Notes: a model not told the origin generated them from the letters alone. Shown: positions 17,002-25,845, counted from the first letter of the stretch. The stretch: DNA of 64,000 nucleotides from DAOUJH01 sp965116555 (GCA_965116555.1 OZ220698.1:2108001-2172000); one strand, 5' to 3'. Numbers and translations are program-made.

Positions 17002-17188
17002 GGTTGACATAAGTGGATTTTGGGGTGTCGGAAAAGGGGGTTTTTGGTGGGAAAAGGGGGTTTTTGCGTGAAAATGGGGGGTTTTTGTGGAGTTGCTTTG
17101 TGCCTGAGAGGGGAATCGTTTTAACATTATGTAAAGTGCTGCAAGGCTAAAGGGGGCCCATTTTGTTGAAAATACGGGAAACGAATCG
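17002..17188 (-). repeat. About 180-bp dispersed intergenic repeat, copy 2
   Basis: This is the inverted partner of 7844-8023, about 9 kb away. On the plus strand it appears as three runs of G5-6 followed by T5 between 17035 and 17096, then a CTGAGAGGGGAATCG block, CAAGGCTAAA and GAAACGAATC. The two copies keep block order but differ in single bases and small gaps, so they are old or diverging. The copy lies upstream of the P450 gene. The 16909-17001 stretch holds the probable P450 promoter region with an AT run (TATATATA) and nothing else I can name. Confidence 0.65.
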
Positions 17189-17193
17189 GGTTC

Positions 17194-17237
17194 ACCCCCA
17201 TGTGTATCGTGGGGGTTGGGCGGTTCTCGAACCGCCC
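17194..17237. repeat. Two adjacent inverted repeats
   Basis: The first pairs ACCCCCA (17194-17200) with TGGGGGT (17210-17216) across a nine-base loop. The second pairs GGGCGGTTC (17218-17226) with GAACCGCCC (17229-17237) across two bases. The sequence reads as a compact palindromic intergenic unit of the REP type, next to the 180-bp repeat. I see no coding potential and no T-tract, so it is unlikely to be a standard terminator. Confidence 0.55.
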
Positions 17238-17364
17238 CTACAAGGAGAGGGGGCTGGTTGTTGTTGGTCGAGTGCATGGGGTAAGGGTATGGGGTGCATT
17301 GGGGTGTTGGGAAGGGGTTGGTGTCAGGGGGGGATTGTTAGGGTCACCCGCGTCTGTATCTTCC

Positions 17365-18235
17365 GCTCATATGGTTCGACAAGCTCAGGGCACATACACT
17401 GTCATTCTGAACGGAGTGAAGAATCCCAAGACTATGCTTGCAAAGGTGGGATGTTCATAGGCGCAAGGCTTTGGATTCTTCGTCGCGGCGCTCCTCAGAA
17501 TGACAGGTTCTACGACCACTCAGCGCTTAGGTCTAGCCATTTGGGGTTCTCCGATTCTATGAGGGCGACCTTCCTGTACCGCTTCCATCCCTTTATTTGC
17601 TTCTCGCGGGCTATTGCGGACTGGACGTCTGTGGTGGTTTCGAAGTAGACGAGCCAGCGCAGGTTGTACTTGCTTGCAAAGCCTGGGGTGAGCTTGTGCT
17701 TGTGCTGGTAGATCCGACGGTGGAGGTCGCCGGTGACGCCGACGTAGAGCCTATGGGTCTCGTTTGTGAGTATGTATACGTAGTATTGTCGCATGGGTTG
17801 GGTTGCTTGGTTATTGTAGCTGAGATGTGACCGGTTGTAAGGGCGGGAGGCTTTGGATTCTTCGTCGCTGTCGCTCCTCAGAATGACAGGAGAGGGGCTC
17901 AGAATGACAGGGAGAGGGCGCTCATGCCCTTCGACGGGCTCAGGATGAGCGGGAGGAAGGGGAACGGGGGAAACGGTAGGTCGGTGGAAGGGCGGGGGAA
18001 GATTCTTCGCTGCGCTCAGAATGACAGGAAGGGGGCTCAGAATGACCCTTCGGCAGGCTCAGGGCAGGCTCCGGGGCGCTCAGGGTGAGCGGAGGAGGGT
18101 CGGTGAAGGGCGGGAGGCTTTGGTTGTGGGCGGGCGATTTTGGATTCTTCGTCGCTGTCGCTCCTCAGAATGACAGAAGAAGGGGGCTCAGAATGACAGG
18201 AAGGGGGCTCAGGGCAGGCTCCCCCCGCCCCTACA
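17365..18235. repeat. Block of dispersed short repeats (TCATTCTGAG/GAAGAATC family)
   Basis: At least seven related copies in both orientations lie here, near 17400, 17470, 17852, 17890, 18000, 18134 and 18180. Core pieces are TTGGATTCTTCG, GTCGCTCCTCAGAATGACAG, GGGGCTCAGAATGACAGG and GCTCAGGGCAGGCTCC. A second motif, TTCGACGGGCTCAGGATGAG, is mixed in. Another partial copy sits at 24345-24366 after the cadherin gene. Frames crossing the block give low-complexity peptides, so only the GIY-YIG gene at 17510-17794 is called within it. From 18236 to 18379 I see only an AT run (18241-18250) and no gene. Confidence 0.65.
17510..17794 (-). CDS. GIY-YIG domain protein
   Basis: The 94-residue protein is a stand-alone GIY-YIG nuclease fold of the UPF0213/YhbQ type. 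YYVYILTNE and RLYVGVTGDLHRRIYQH contain the two family tyrosines and the catalytic arginine, and the C-terminal AIAREKQIKGWKRYRKVALIE matches the family, with the expected catalytic Glu. Such small proteins are common and mostly uncharacterised; some act on structured DNA. Here it sits inside a block of short repeats with no partner gene, so it could have moved with the repeats, but no mobile element ends are visible. Confidence 0.85.
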   Translation of the reverse strand: MRQYYVYILTNETHRLYVGVTGDLHRRIYQHKHKLTPGFASKYNLRWLVYFETTTDVQSAIAREKQIKGWKRYRKVALIESENPKWLDLSAEWS

Positions 18236-18379
18236 CCATCGTATATATATAAGGAAAGGGGAGGGAATGTGTCATGGTGGTATTGTGGAGTGGGTGAGTA
18301 GGTGGTAAGATTCTAGTCGCAGCTATGGAGCGTTGCCTGAGGCAGTTGGGGATGACGCCTAGAATAGTCATCGAGATAG

Positions 18380-18409
18380 TTGACAAGTATTCTCAACTGG
18401 TGGTAAAGT
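18380..18409 (+). promoter_or_regulatory. Candidate sigma-70 promoter for the cadherin-like gene
   Basis: TTGACA at 18380-18385 is a consensus -35 box. TAAAGT at 18404-18409 is 18 bases downstream and resembles a -10 box only weakly. A start near 18416 would leave a leader of about 80 bases, in which ATTCAAG occurs three times (18446-18472). A GAGG six bases before the ATG at 18498 supports that start codon. Confidence 0.35.
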
Positions 18410-18497
18410 GCGCCGAGTTGCGCTATTATGATTTTCGGTAAAAATTCAAGCCAATTCAAAGATTCAAGTCCAAGAATAGCGGCAAGTGAGGATCTCC

Positions 18498-21400
18498 ATG
18501 TCTAATCGACTTTCCAATGCGGCAATCTTCAACGAGGCGGTGTACAGTCCAATGAAGCTGATTACCAATCCGGTTGTTGTGATAGCGGGTATTCTGCTGG
18601 CGGCTTTAATGCTGGCCTCCACCTTTTCCGTATCCGCGTCATCTCATGAGAGAACGTACAGGTACAACGAGAACCGCACTGACCCTATTGCGACGTTCAG
18701 GGCGGACAGGGACGTTACCTGGACTTTGACCGGAACAGACGCCGGCGAGTTCGATATAACTAGCGGTCTGACCAGTAGTGCTGTGCTCACCTGGGATGGC
18801 CAGCCCAACTACGAGGTTCCGGGGGACGGTGCGGACGACGCCAATGACGACGGCACCATCGACCCTACTGACGAAGGCGTAGGCAACAACACCTACCTTG
18901 TAAACATCGTGGCGAATGGCACCGTCCTGGTAGAAGCGACGGTCAAGGTCATCGACGTGGACGACCCGGGCAAGGTGAAGCTGAGCCACCTGCAGCCGGC
19001 GGAAGGCGTTGAATACATGGCCGACGCCACCGATGAGGACGACGGTTACAGGGGTGCTGGCAACAAGCTGTACGAGAGTTTTGACGCCAACAACGATCCC
19101 GCCAACGCCGACGAAGGTTCTACAACGAGTGATACTGTCAATGTAGCCGAGTTGGCCCGGTGGAAGTGGGAGAAGTCCCCGAACGGCACGTCCGACTGGA
19201 CCACCATCGCCGACGCAATAAGTCATACGTACACTCCGGAATCGGCCGACGTGGGCCACTACCTGCGGGTGACGGTGACCTACAGCAACAGAGACCGATA
19301 CGACGGCGACACCACTACTGATGCCCCCGCTGACCCGGTTGCAAACGCGCCGATCAGGACGGCCAGAGCGGTGTCGAACCATCCTGTGAAGGCGGAGGAC
19401 AACACCAACCAGGCCCCTGTGTTTGCAGACGATGAAGACGAGACTGGCGACCCAGCCGGCAACCAGCAGAGCAGGGAAGTGAACGAGAACGACAAGAATG
19501 CCTTGGTGGGAGCTCCGGTGAGGGCCAGGGACAGCGACGTTCTGTACTACTCTCTAGGTACCGTCACCGCCTATCAGGATGATGGGACCACTGTAGTTAC
19601 TCCGACGCCGGGCAAGTTCAAAGTCGACGCGGCGACGGGGCAAATCACTGTGAACGGCTCACTAAGCCATGAGGGTGATACGGCTTCTCCTCCTACGGGT
19701 GCTCCTATATACGAAGTCGTGGTTATGGCTAAGGACCCGTACAACGCCGAGGACACAGTTACAGTGACCATTGACGTCCTTGACGTGAATGACGCGCCAG
19801 CGTTCGCTAACACCGGGGCGACCAGGCTCTGGGTTACAGAGAACACGGGAGCCGGAGCGGATTCCCCGCCCCCTACAGGCGCCCCCTTGCTCACCAATAA
19901 CCCTTTGACGGATGAAGATGAATCCACAGATGGAACCATCACCTTTATTTCCACTTACGCCGCTACGGATGAGGACCAGGTCGCGGACAACGACCCCGAT
20001 ACCGATGGTGACCAACCAGGAGATGAGAGCGTCACCTATTCCCTAGGTGGCCCCGATAAGAGCGCGTTTACACTGGACCTCACTACCACTACCGACCAAG
20101 CCATACTCCAGTTCAAGGAGGCCACGAAGGTCAACTACGAGAAGCAGGACACCTACAGCGTGTCCATCGTAGCTATGGACCAAAGGAAGCTGACCAAGAC
20201 GCGGGAGGTGACCGTCAGGGTCATTGACGCTGAAGACGACGGCACGATCGATTTTTCGACGCGGCAGCCCCAGGTCGGACAGCCCATCACCGCCGAAGTG
20301 ATGGATGAGGACGGCGTGAAGGGCAGCATCACGTGGCAGTGGTTAAAGGTCGAAGCAACTATCGACAGTACTACAGGTGAGGTGACGTGCCCGACTGCTG
20401 GCTACACCGCAATCGATGCCGATTCAACAAGGGACAACAGGGCGACTTTCACACCTGTAGCAGGGGATGTGAACACCGGAGGCACTGGCGAATTTGCAGC
20501 CAACTGTCTCCAGGTGACGGCATCATACAACGACGGATTCGACAGAGAAGGCGTTGCTAATGACCCTCCTGAGGACAGCGCCAGTGGGCAAGCGGACAGT
20601 CCGGTTCTCCCGTTGCGGCGGTCCAACAGCCGTCCTGTGTTCAAGGAGGAGGGGAAGGTAATCACCTCGACAACCAGGGAGATCGTCGAGGACGGAGACC
20701 AGCCGCGTACAGTAATGAACGTGGGGAATGCGGTAGGGGCCGAGGACCCGGATGACGACCGCACCGACGGCCCAGATGGGACCGATATAGACCTCAGCGA
20801 CAACCTGACCTACTCGCTGCGCGGCACCGATGCGGCCTCCTTCAAGATCGAAGACAATTCGGGCCAAATCATGGTGGAGGCGAAGCTGGACTACGAGACG
20901 AAGAATGTCTATAGCGTCACGGTGAGGGCGACGGACGGAAGCCGGGCCTACAGGGATCTCCCGGTGACCATCAACGTCACGAACGTGAATGAAAAGCCCA
21001 TTGTGAGCGGCTCCGCCGCGGTCACCATCGAGGAGAACACAGATGCGGTGGGCACGTACACGGCCATGGACCCCGAGGGGGACGCGTTTACCTGGTCGTT
21101 GAAGCCCAACAATGACGACGACGCGGGCAAGTTCAGAATCGACCCGAATACCGGTGTTCTCTCCTTCAAGAGCGCGCCCAACTACGAAGCCATGGGCGAC
21201 AGTGACACCAACAACATATACGAGGTCACGGTGCGCGCAACCGACACCGTGGACAACAGGGGCGAGAAGAAGGTTGAAGTCACGGTGACAGACGTGGACG
21301 ACCTGGGCAGAATAAGGCTGAGCATGGAGCAGCCGGGCGAGGACGTAACGCTCACGGCCACGTTGCATGACGACGACGTGCTTACCGACAAGCCGGGAGC

Positions 21401-24266
21401 CGCGACCTGGCAGTGGGCAAGCGGCGACTCCGCAGGCGGCGAATTTACGGACATTGAGAACGCCACGAATGCGGACTACCAACCGGACAGCGACGACGTG
21501 GATCTGTTCCTGCGTGTGACGGCCTCCTACGGCAGCGCAAGCAATCCGAAGACGGTGTCCAAGGTCTCTGCGCATCCGGTGAAGGCGCGTGACCTGGCCA
21601 ACCCACTTCCGGTCTTCCCCGACCAGGAACCGGCATCGACCGAAACAAGGGAGACGGACCAGGACAGGGACGTCCCGGAGAACTCGTCTAGGGGAACGCT
21701 GGTAGGCGATCCGGTTACGGCCAGCGACGACGATATCCTGACATACTCCATATTTGACGGGCATGAAGGTGTTGGCGACGGCAAATCAACCGAGCCGTCC
21801 AAGCTGTTCAGCATCGACCAGGCGACAGGCCAGATCAAGGTGGGTTCCGCCAAGCTCAACTACGAGGGAGAAGGTGAAGACCTGTACAGGGTTACCGTGA
21901 CGGCGACGGATACAAGCAATGCCTCGGAAGACGTCAAAGTGACCATCATAGTCACCGACGTGGACGAAAAACCCAAGATTACAAGCCCCGTGACAGGGGG
22001 TGAGGGTGACGAACTGGCAGCTCCGGAAACGCAGACGATAATAGACGCAGACGGAGATGTCCCGACCGATCTCACCACAGCCACGGCGGCGGAATACAGT
22101 ACTGTTGGAGGAGCCGTGTTCACGGCCGCTATGTTCGAGGCGAGTGACCCTGAGGAAGACGACGTGACCTGGTCGCTAGAAGGCGCGGATGAAGGCAAGT
22201 TCAAGATCACCGGTGGGCTCCTTGCCTTCAAGAGCAAGCCTGACTTCGAGGCCAAGGGCTCGGCGGCGGGGAACAACAGGTACAGAGTTACGATAGTTGC
22301 CACAGACCCGGCCGGAAACGCCAGCCGAGAGGACGTGAAGGTTGACGTCAAGAACGTGAACGAGCCCGGTAAGATAACGTTCAGCACGGTGCAGCCGCAG
22401 GTCGGAAGCCCGATAACGGCCACACTCAAAGACCCTGACGGCGTAGTCGGCAAAGTCGATTGGACTTGGACCTTGGCGTCCCCGACCGATTCGGAAGATA
22501 GCCCGTATATGAAGTCAGAGTCCGTCTCAAGCACCTGGACGCCTCCGGCAGGCACTGGCGCCGTGACCGTAGGGGTGGAATACATGGATTCCCTCAGCAA
22601 CGGCACTGCGCGGACAATTACCGAGTCTGCTAACGGCGACGACATCGATGACCTCTATGCGATACGTGCCCACCAGGCGTCGAACTCCAGGCCCGCGTTC
22701 AAGAACGACGAGGGCAGGACAATCTCGTCGACGACGAGAGAGATCGAGGAGAACAACGCGGCGGGCGAAGTCGTGGGAGAAGCGGTGCTGGCCGAGGACT
22801 CGTCTAGGGACGAAGTCAACAACAACCTGACCTACACCCTGAGCGGTCCAGACGCGGCAACGTTCAGCATCGACCGAGGCGAGCCGTCGACCAATGGCGC
22901 GACCGCTGTGTCGGGAAGCCGTGGACAGATTTCGGTGAAGAAGGCAAACGCCCTGGACTACGAGACGAAGAGCGTGTACACGGTCGTGGTAACGGCGACG
23001 GACGGCTCCGGCGCGTCGGCCAGCATCACGGTGACGATCAACGTCCTAGACGTGGAGCCTGAGCCGCCGAAGCTGGTGGAGACTCCGCCAAACGTGGAGC
23101 CGGAGTTCGCCGAGGCTACCTATGAACTAGAGGTAGTTGAGGGCACGGCGACTGGTCGCAGCGTTGGAGCGCCGGTAACGGCGACCGACGAGGACGAGGA
23201 CGACACGCTTAGCTACACGCTGAGCGGAGACGATGCGGACTCGTTCACCATCACCAGCAGCGGTCAGATAAGGACCAACGCAGCACTGGTCGCGGCGACG
23301 AAGGATGAGTACACGGTAACGGTGACCGTTGACGACGGAAACGAAGGCACGGCATCGGCCGAGGTCACGATAACTGTGACGGCTGCGCCGCCGCCGGTCT
23401 TCGGCGAGGGCGCGAGCGCGGAGCGGTCGGTAGCGGAGAACTCCGCAGCCGGTAGCAACGTGGGCGACCCCGTGACGGCGACAGTTAGCCAGGGAGACCT
23501 TACGTACGCGCTGAGCGGAGACGATGCAGGGTCGTTCGCGATAGATAGCGAGACGGGCCAGATTACGGTAGGCGACGACACGTCGCTGGACTTCGAGGCC
23601 GGGCCGACATCGTACGCGGTGACAGTAACCGCGACGAACGAGACTGGCGGAGAGGACAGCATAGACGTGGCGATAAGCGTGACCAACGAGAACGAGGATG
23701 GAACGCTGACGGTGTCGCCTGACACGGCCGAGTTTGGCGTGGAGATGACGGCAAGCGTAAGCGACCCGGACGGCGGTATCACCGACGTGAGCTATGAGTG
23801 GCAGTGGTCCGACCTCGGGCAGACGTGGTTCACGCTACCTGGCGGAAGGTCGGCGAGCTACACGCCATCGGAAAGCGACGGCGGGCTGCTGATCAGGGTG
23901 GAAGTAACGTACACGGACGCGTCGGGTGAGGAGTCGACGCTGGAAAGCGACGCAACGGGCGTACCGCCAGCGCCGGAGCCTCCGCCTCCGCCGCCGCCGC
24001 CGCCTCCACCACCGCCGCCACCGCCGCCGCCGCCACCACCGGCGACGCCAACACCGGTACCGCCTACGGCTACCCCGGTGCCACCGACGGCAACACCGGT
24101 ACCACCGGCGCCGACGGCAACACCGGTACCACCGGCGCCGACGGCAACACCGGAACCGGCAGATGAAGGCGGGTTCCCAGGACTGCTGATAGTGATCATA
24201 GTCCTAGGACTGGCAGCAGTAATCGTGGCTGGAGTCCTGGTGGTGAGGAACAGGCAGCAAAGGTAA
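18498..24266 (+). CDS. Giant cadherin/Ig-like repeat surface protein
   Basis: The 1,922-residue protein begins with an N-terminal region holding one hydrophobic segment (LITNPVVVIAGILLAALMLA, about residues 24-43), which is a signal peptide or membrane anchor. The body alternates Ig-like units (for example VKLSHLQPAEGVEYMAD, IDFSTRQPQVGQPITAEV, ITFSTVQPQVGSPITATL, each with a WxW core) and cadherin units ending in DVNDAP, NVNEKP or DVDEKP. The cadherin units carry calcium-site patterns such as DYETK and DxND. Near the C-terminus are about 21 consecutive prolines and a TPVPP repeat, then a membrane helix (LLIVIIVLGLAAVIVAGVLVV) and a basic tail. It is probably a calcium-bound adhesin held on the cell surface. 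The GTG at 18486 is open but the ATG at 18498 has the better ribosome site. Start and repeat counts are approximate. Confidence 0.88.
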   Translation: MSNRLSNAAIFNEAVYSPMKLITNPVVVIAGILLAALMLASTFSVSASSHERTYRYNENRTDPIATFRADRDVTWTLTGTDAGEFDITSGLTSSAVLTWDGQPNYEVPGDGADDANDDGTIDPTDEGVGNNTYLVNIVANGTVLVEATVKVIDVDDPGKVKLSHLQPAEGVEYMADATDEDDGYRGAGNKLYESFDANNDPANADEGSTTSDTVNVAELARWKWEKSPNGTSDWTTIADAISHTYTPESADVGHYLRVTVTYSNRDRYDGDTTTDAPADPVANAPIRTARAVSNHPVKAEDNTNQAPVFADDEDETGDPAGNQQSREVNENDKNALVGAPVRARDSDVLYYSLGTVTAYQDDGTTVVTPTPGKFKVDAATGQITVNGSLSHEGDTASPPTGAPIYEVVVMAKDPYNAEDTVTVTIDVLDVNDAPAFANTGATRLWVTENTGAGADSPPPTGAPLLTNNPLTDEDESTDGTITFISTYAATDEDQVADNDPDTDGDQPGDESVTYSLGGPDKSAFTLDLTTTTDQAILQFKEATKVNYEKQDTYSVSIVAMDQRKLTKTREVTVRVIDAEDDGTIDFSTRQPQVGQPITAEVMDEDGVKGSITWQWLKVEATIDSTTGEVTCPTAGYTAIDADSTRDNRATFTPVAGDVNTGGTGEFAANCLQVTASYNDGFDREGVANDPPEDSASGQADSPVLPLRRSNSRPVFKEEGKVITSTTREIVEDGDQPRTVMNVGNAVGAEDPDDDRTDGPDGTDIDLSDNLTYSLRGTDAASFKIEDNSGQIMVEAKLDYETKNVYSVTVRATDGSRAYRDLPVTINVTNVNEKPIVSGSAAVTIEENTDAVGTYTAMDPEGDAFTWSLKPNNDDDAGKFRIDPNTGVLSFKSAPNYEAMGDSDTNNIYEVTVRATDTVDNRGEKKVEVTVTDVDDLGRIRLSMEQPGEDVTLTATLHDDDVLTDKPGAATWQWASGDSAGGEFTDIENATNADYQPDSDDVDLFLRVTASYGSASNPKTVSKVSAHPVKARDLANPLPVFPDQEPASTETRETDQDRDVPENSSRGTLVGDPVTASDDDILTYSIFDGHEGVGDGKSTEPSKLFSIDQATGQIKVGSAKLNYEGEGEDLYRVTVTATDTSNASEDVKVTIIVTDVDEKPKITSPVTGGEGDELAAPETQTIIDADGDVPTDLTTATAAEYSTVGGAVFTAAMFEASDPEEDDVTWSLEGADEGKFKITGGLLAFKSKPDFEAKGSAAGNNRYRVTIVATDPAGNASREDVKVDVKNVNEPGKITFSTVQPQVGSPITATLKDPDGVVGKVDWTWTLASPTDSEDSPYMKSESVSSTWTPPAGTGAVTVGVEYMDSLSNGTARTITESANGDDIDDLYAIRAHQASNSRPAFKNDEGRTISSTTREIEENNAAGEVVGEAVLAEDSSRDEVNNNLTYTLSGPDAATFSIDRGEPSTNGATAVSGSRGQISVKKANALDYETKSVYTVVVTATDGSGASASITVTINVLDVEPEPPKLVETPPNVEPEFAEATYELEVVEGTATGRSVGAPVTATDEDEDDTLSYTLSGDDADSFTITSSGQIRTNAALVAATKDEYTVTVTVDDGNEGTASAEVTITVTAAPPPVFGEGASAERSVAENSAAGSNVGDPVTATVSQGDLTYALSGDDAGSFAIDSETGQITVGDDTSLDFEAGPTSYAVTVTATNETGGEDSIDVAISVTNENEDGTLTVSPDTAEFGVEMTASVSDPDGGITDVSYEWQWSDLGQTWFTLPGGRSASYTPSESDGGLLIRVEVTYTDASGEESTLESDATGVPPAPEPPPPPPPPPPPPPPPPPPPPPATPTPVPPTATPVPPTATPVPPAPTATPVPPAPTATPEPADEGGFPGLLIVIIVLGLAAVIVAGVLVVRNRQQR
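24045..24155 (+). repeat. Tandem repeat encoding PVPPTAT/PVPPAPTAT units
   Basis: The segment is inside the 3' end of the cadherin-like gene, directly after the polyproline tract (about 23980-24042). Units of 21 to 27 bases built around ACACCGGTACCACCGG are repeated four times, and the last two 27-base units are almost identical in DNA. They encode a stiff Pro/Thr spacer before the membrane anchor, like the Pro/Thr linkers in the lipoproteins of this window. Such tracts expand and contract easily. Confidence 0.75.
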
Positions 24267-24305
24267 GCCTGGACTGACCCAACGGGGCAGTAGATAGACG
24301 CAAGC

Positions 24306-24338
24306 GATAGGGGGCCTTTCGAGGCCCCCTATCTTTTT
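24306..24338 (+). terminator. Rho-independent terminator of the cadherin-like gene
   Basis: A perfect 12-bp stem (GATAGGGGGCCT with AGGCCCCCTATC, 24306-24317 and 24322-24333) with a TTCG tetraloop is followed by TTTTT at 24334-24338. It lies 40 bases after the stop codon and is the clearest terminator in the window. Confidence 0.95.
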
Positions 24339-24344
24339 GCCCTT

Positions 24345-24366
24345 CGTTGCGCTCAGGGCAGGCTCC
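24345..24366. repeat. Partial copy of the dispersed CTCAGGGCAGGCTCC repeat
   Basis: The segment TTCGTTGCGCTCAGGGCAGG matches pieces of the 17365-18235 repeat block. It follows the terminator of the cadherin-like gene. The remaining sequence to 24496 contains no other recognisable signal except the ribosome site of the next gene. Confidence 0.5.
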
Positions 24367-24496
24367 CACCGCCCCTGGGTTCCCGACTTCTCGGGTATGA
24401 CGGGAAGGAAGGGGGGGAAGAGGGGACAGCGCGGTGAGCTTGACACCTACGGCTGCGGCTTGAATAATGCGTCCAGACTTGCAAGGAGGCCCAATT

Positions 24497-24799
24497 TTGA
24501 CAGCTTACATAGGGTTGCTGAAATACAACGAGTCGCCCAGGCGGAGCGGGGACGAGGAGCTGGCCACGGGCCGTGTGGCGCGAGCTATCGCGGAGATAGA
24601 GAATCACGGCGCCAGGTTCCTGAGCATTCTGTGGTCGGAGGGTGAGTACGACATGGTGCTGACGCTGGAGTCGAAGGACGAAGCCGTGGCGAACGCGATA
24701 TTCACCAAGCTGGGCGAACAGGAGAACGCGACGGTAGCGGTGTCGCCGGCGCTGGTGGACTGGGAGAAACGACTATCGGTGCAGGGGAAGTCTTACTAA
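24497..24799 (+). CDS. GYD-domain protein, copy 1
   Basis: The 100-residue protein has a single GYD domain, a small ferredoxin-like fold. The conserved core is the segment with FLSILWSEGEYDMVLTLES, in which the Glu/Asp-Tyr-Asp motif resembles the family GxYD signature. No enzymatic role is established for the family. The start is set at TTG 24497, because AAGGAGG lies seven bases upstream and this start aligns the protein with copy 2; the ATG at 24467 has no ribosome site. A DUF1028 gene follows 11 bases later, and the pair is repeated directly downstream. Confidence 0.78.
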   Translation: MTAYIGLLKYNESPRRSGDEELATGRVARAIAEIENHGARFLSILWSEGEYDMVLTLESKDEAVANAIFTKLGEQENATVAVSPALVDWEKRLSVQGKSY

Positions 24800-24810
24800 G
24801 GAGTCGGGTT

Positions 24811-25494
24811 ATGACAATGACAATAGTGGGCTACGACGCTGAAACGGGCCAGTTTGGCGGAGGAGTGGCTACCAAGAACCCCGCGGTGGGCTCAAGGGTG
24901 CTGCGCGGCATAGGAGAGGTGGGGATGGTGGGGTTCAGCTCGGTGGAGACGCAGAGGCGTCGCGGGATAGCGATGCTGCAGCTGGGTTTCCCGGCAGACG
25001 TGACGCTGGAGGCGTTGATCAAAGTGAGCAACGGAGCCGGCCAGTACAGCTTGATAGACAGGACTGGCAGGTCCGCGGCGTATACGTCGCCGGGACACAG
25101 TCCGTGGGCTGGGAGTCGGACGGGGAAGCATTATGCGTGCAGTGCGAACACCATGGTCGGTCCAGAGGTGGTGAAGGCGCTGGGAGACACGTTCGAGGAG
25201 ACGGAGGGCGTGGGGATGCCGCTGGAGGAGAGGCTGCTGAGGTGCTTGGAGGCGGCACAGGCAACGGGAGGGGATCATCGGGGCAGGCAGGCGGCGGCTA
25301 TACAGGTGCACTGGAAGAGGATAGACGCGAACGCGAACCTGGACGTGCGGGTCGACGACAGCGCAAATCCGATACCGGAGCTGAGGGCGGCAATAAAGAA
25401 CTATCGTCAGATCTTTCCTCAGTACCACGATAGGACGTGGCCTGAATTGTCGGGCACGGGCGGATACAACATCCTGTACCCCGGCGGCTGGTAG
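24811..25494 (+). CDS. DUF1028 protein, copy 1 (Ntn-hydrolase-like)
   Basis: The 227-residue protein begins with MTIVGYDAETGQFGGGVATKN, the pattern typical of DUF1028, a family thought to have the N-terminal-nucleophile hydrolase fold and of unknown substrate. Conserved stretches AVGSRVLRG, RRRGIAMLQLG, SLIDRTGRSAAYT and YACSANTMVG are present, as is the C-terminal DVRVDDSANPIPEL. AAGGAGT precedes the ATG. It sits between two GYD genes and is almost identical to copy 2, differing at about 17 positions by eye. Confidence 0.88.
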   Translation: MTMTIVGYDAETGQFGGGVATKNPAVGSRVLRGIGEVGMVGFSSVETQRRRGIAMLQLGFPADVTLEALIKVSNGAGQYSLIDRTGRSAAYTSPGHSPWAGSRTGKHYACSANTMVGPEVVKALGDTFEETEGVGMPLEERLLRCLEAAQATGGDHRGRQAAAIQVHWKRIDANANLDVRVDDSANPIPELRAAIKNYRQIFPQYHDRTWPELSGTGGYNILYPGGW

Positions 25495-25524
25495 ACCTGT
25501 TGGAACACAAAGGAGAAGACTAAG

Positions 25525-25842
25525 ATGCCGGTATACGTTGCATTGGTGAGATTGAACGGAGAGAGAACAGGTGAAGAGGAGCTTGCCGCAGGAAAGGCCG
25601 CGTTGGACCTGGCCCAAGAGGAGAGCGGCGGGATCTCCGCCATTACTACAAGCAGCGGCTACTACGGTCTGTACTGGACCAAAGGCGAAGCCGATATGGT
25701 GCTTACGTATTCCAAGCGGGACGAGGAGGAAGCTCGTGCTTTTGCCAAGCGGCTGGAGCAGCGGCAGAACTCCAGCATTACGGTGATGAAGGCGCTCACC
25801 GAAGGCGAGAAGGAGCGCGCCGTGCAGGGCAGGCGGGTGTAG
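25525..25842 (+). CDS. GYD-domain protein, copy 2
   Basis: The 105-residue protein aligns with copy 1 over its whole length but is far more diverged than the DUF1028 neighbours. The core here is GLYWTKGEADMVLTYSKRDE, so the YD of the motif has become AD. AAGGAG precedes the ATG. The gene ends three bases before the second DUF1028 gene, so the two are translated together. Confidence 0.78.
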   Translation: MPVYVALVRLNGERTGEEELAAGKAALDLAQEESGGISAITTSSGYYGLYWTKGEADMVLTYSKRDEEEARAFAKRLEQRQNSSITVMKALTEGEKERAVQGRRV

Positions 25843-25845
25843 GCC

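Noticed and set aside
17163..17648. 161-codon plus-strand frame across the repeat block
   Set aside because: It contains HSERSEESQ-type peptides which are translations of the dispersed repeat.
17000..18300. CRISPR array
   Set aside because: The repeats are of irregular spacing and orientation, have no uniform spacers and no cas genes are near.
18639..22645. Several long minus-strand frames within the cadherin-like gene
   Set aside because: They are shadows of the repetitive gene with Val/Ser-rich composition and no ribosome sites or motifs.
23858..24199. Polyglycine frame on the minus strand
   Set aside because: It is the complement of the polyproline and TPVPP tract of the cadherin-like gene.
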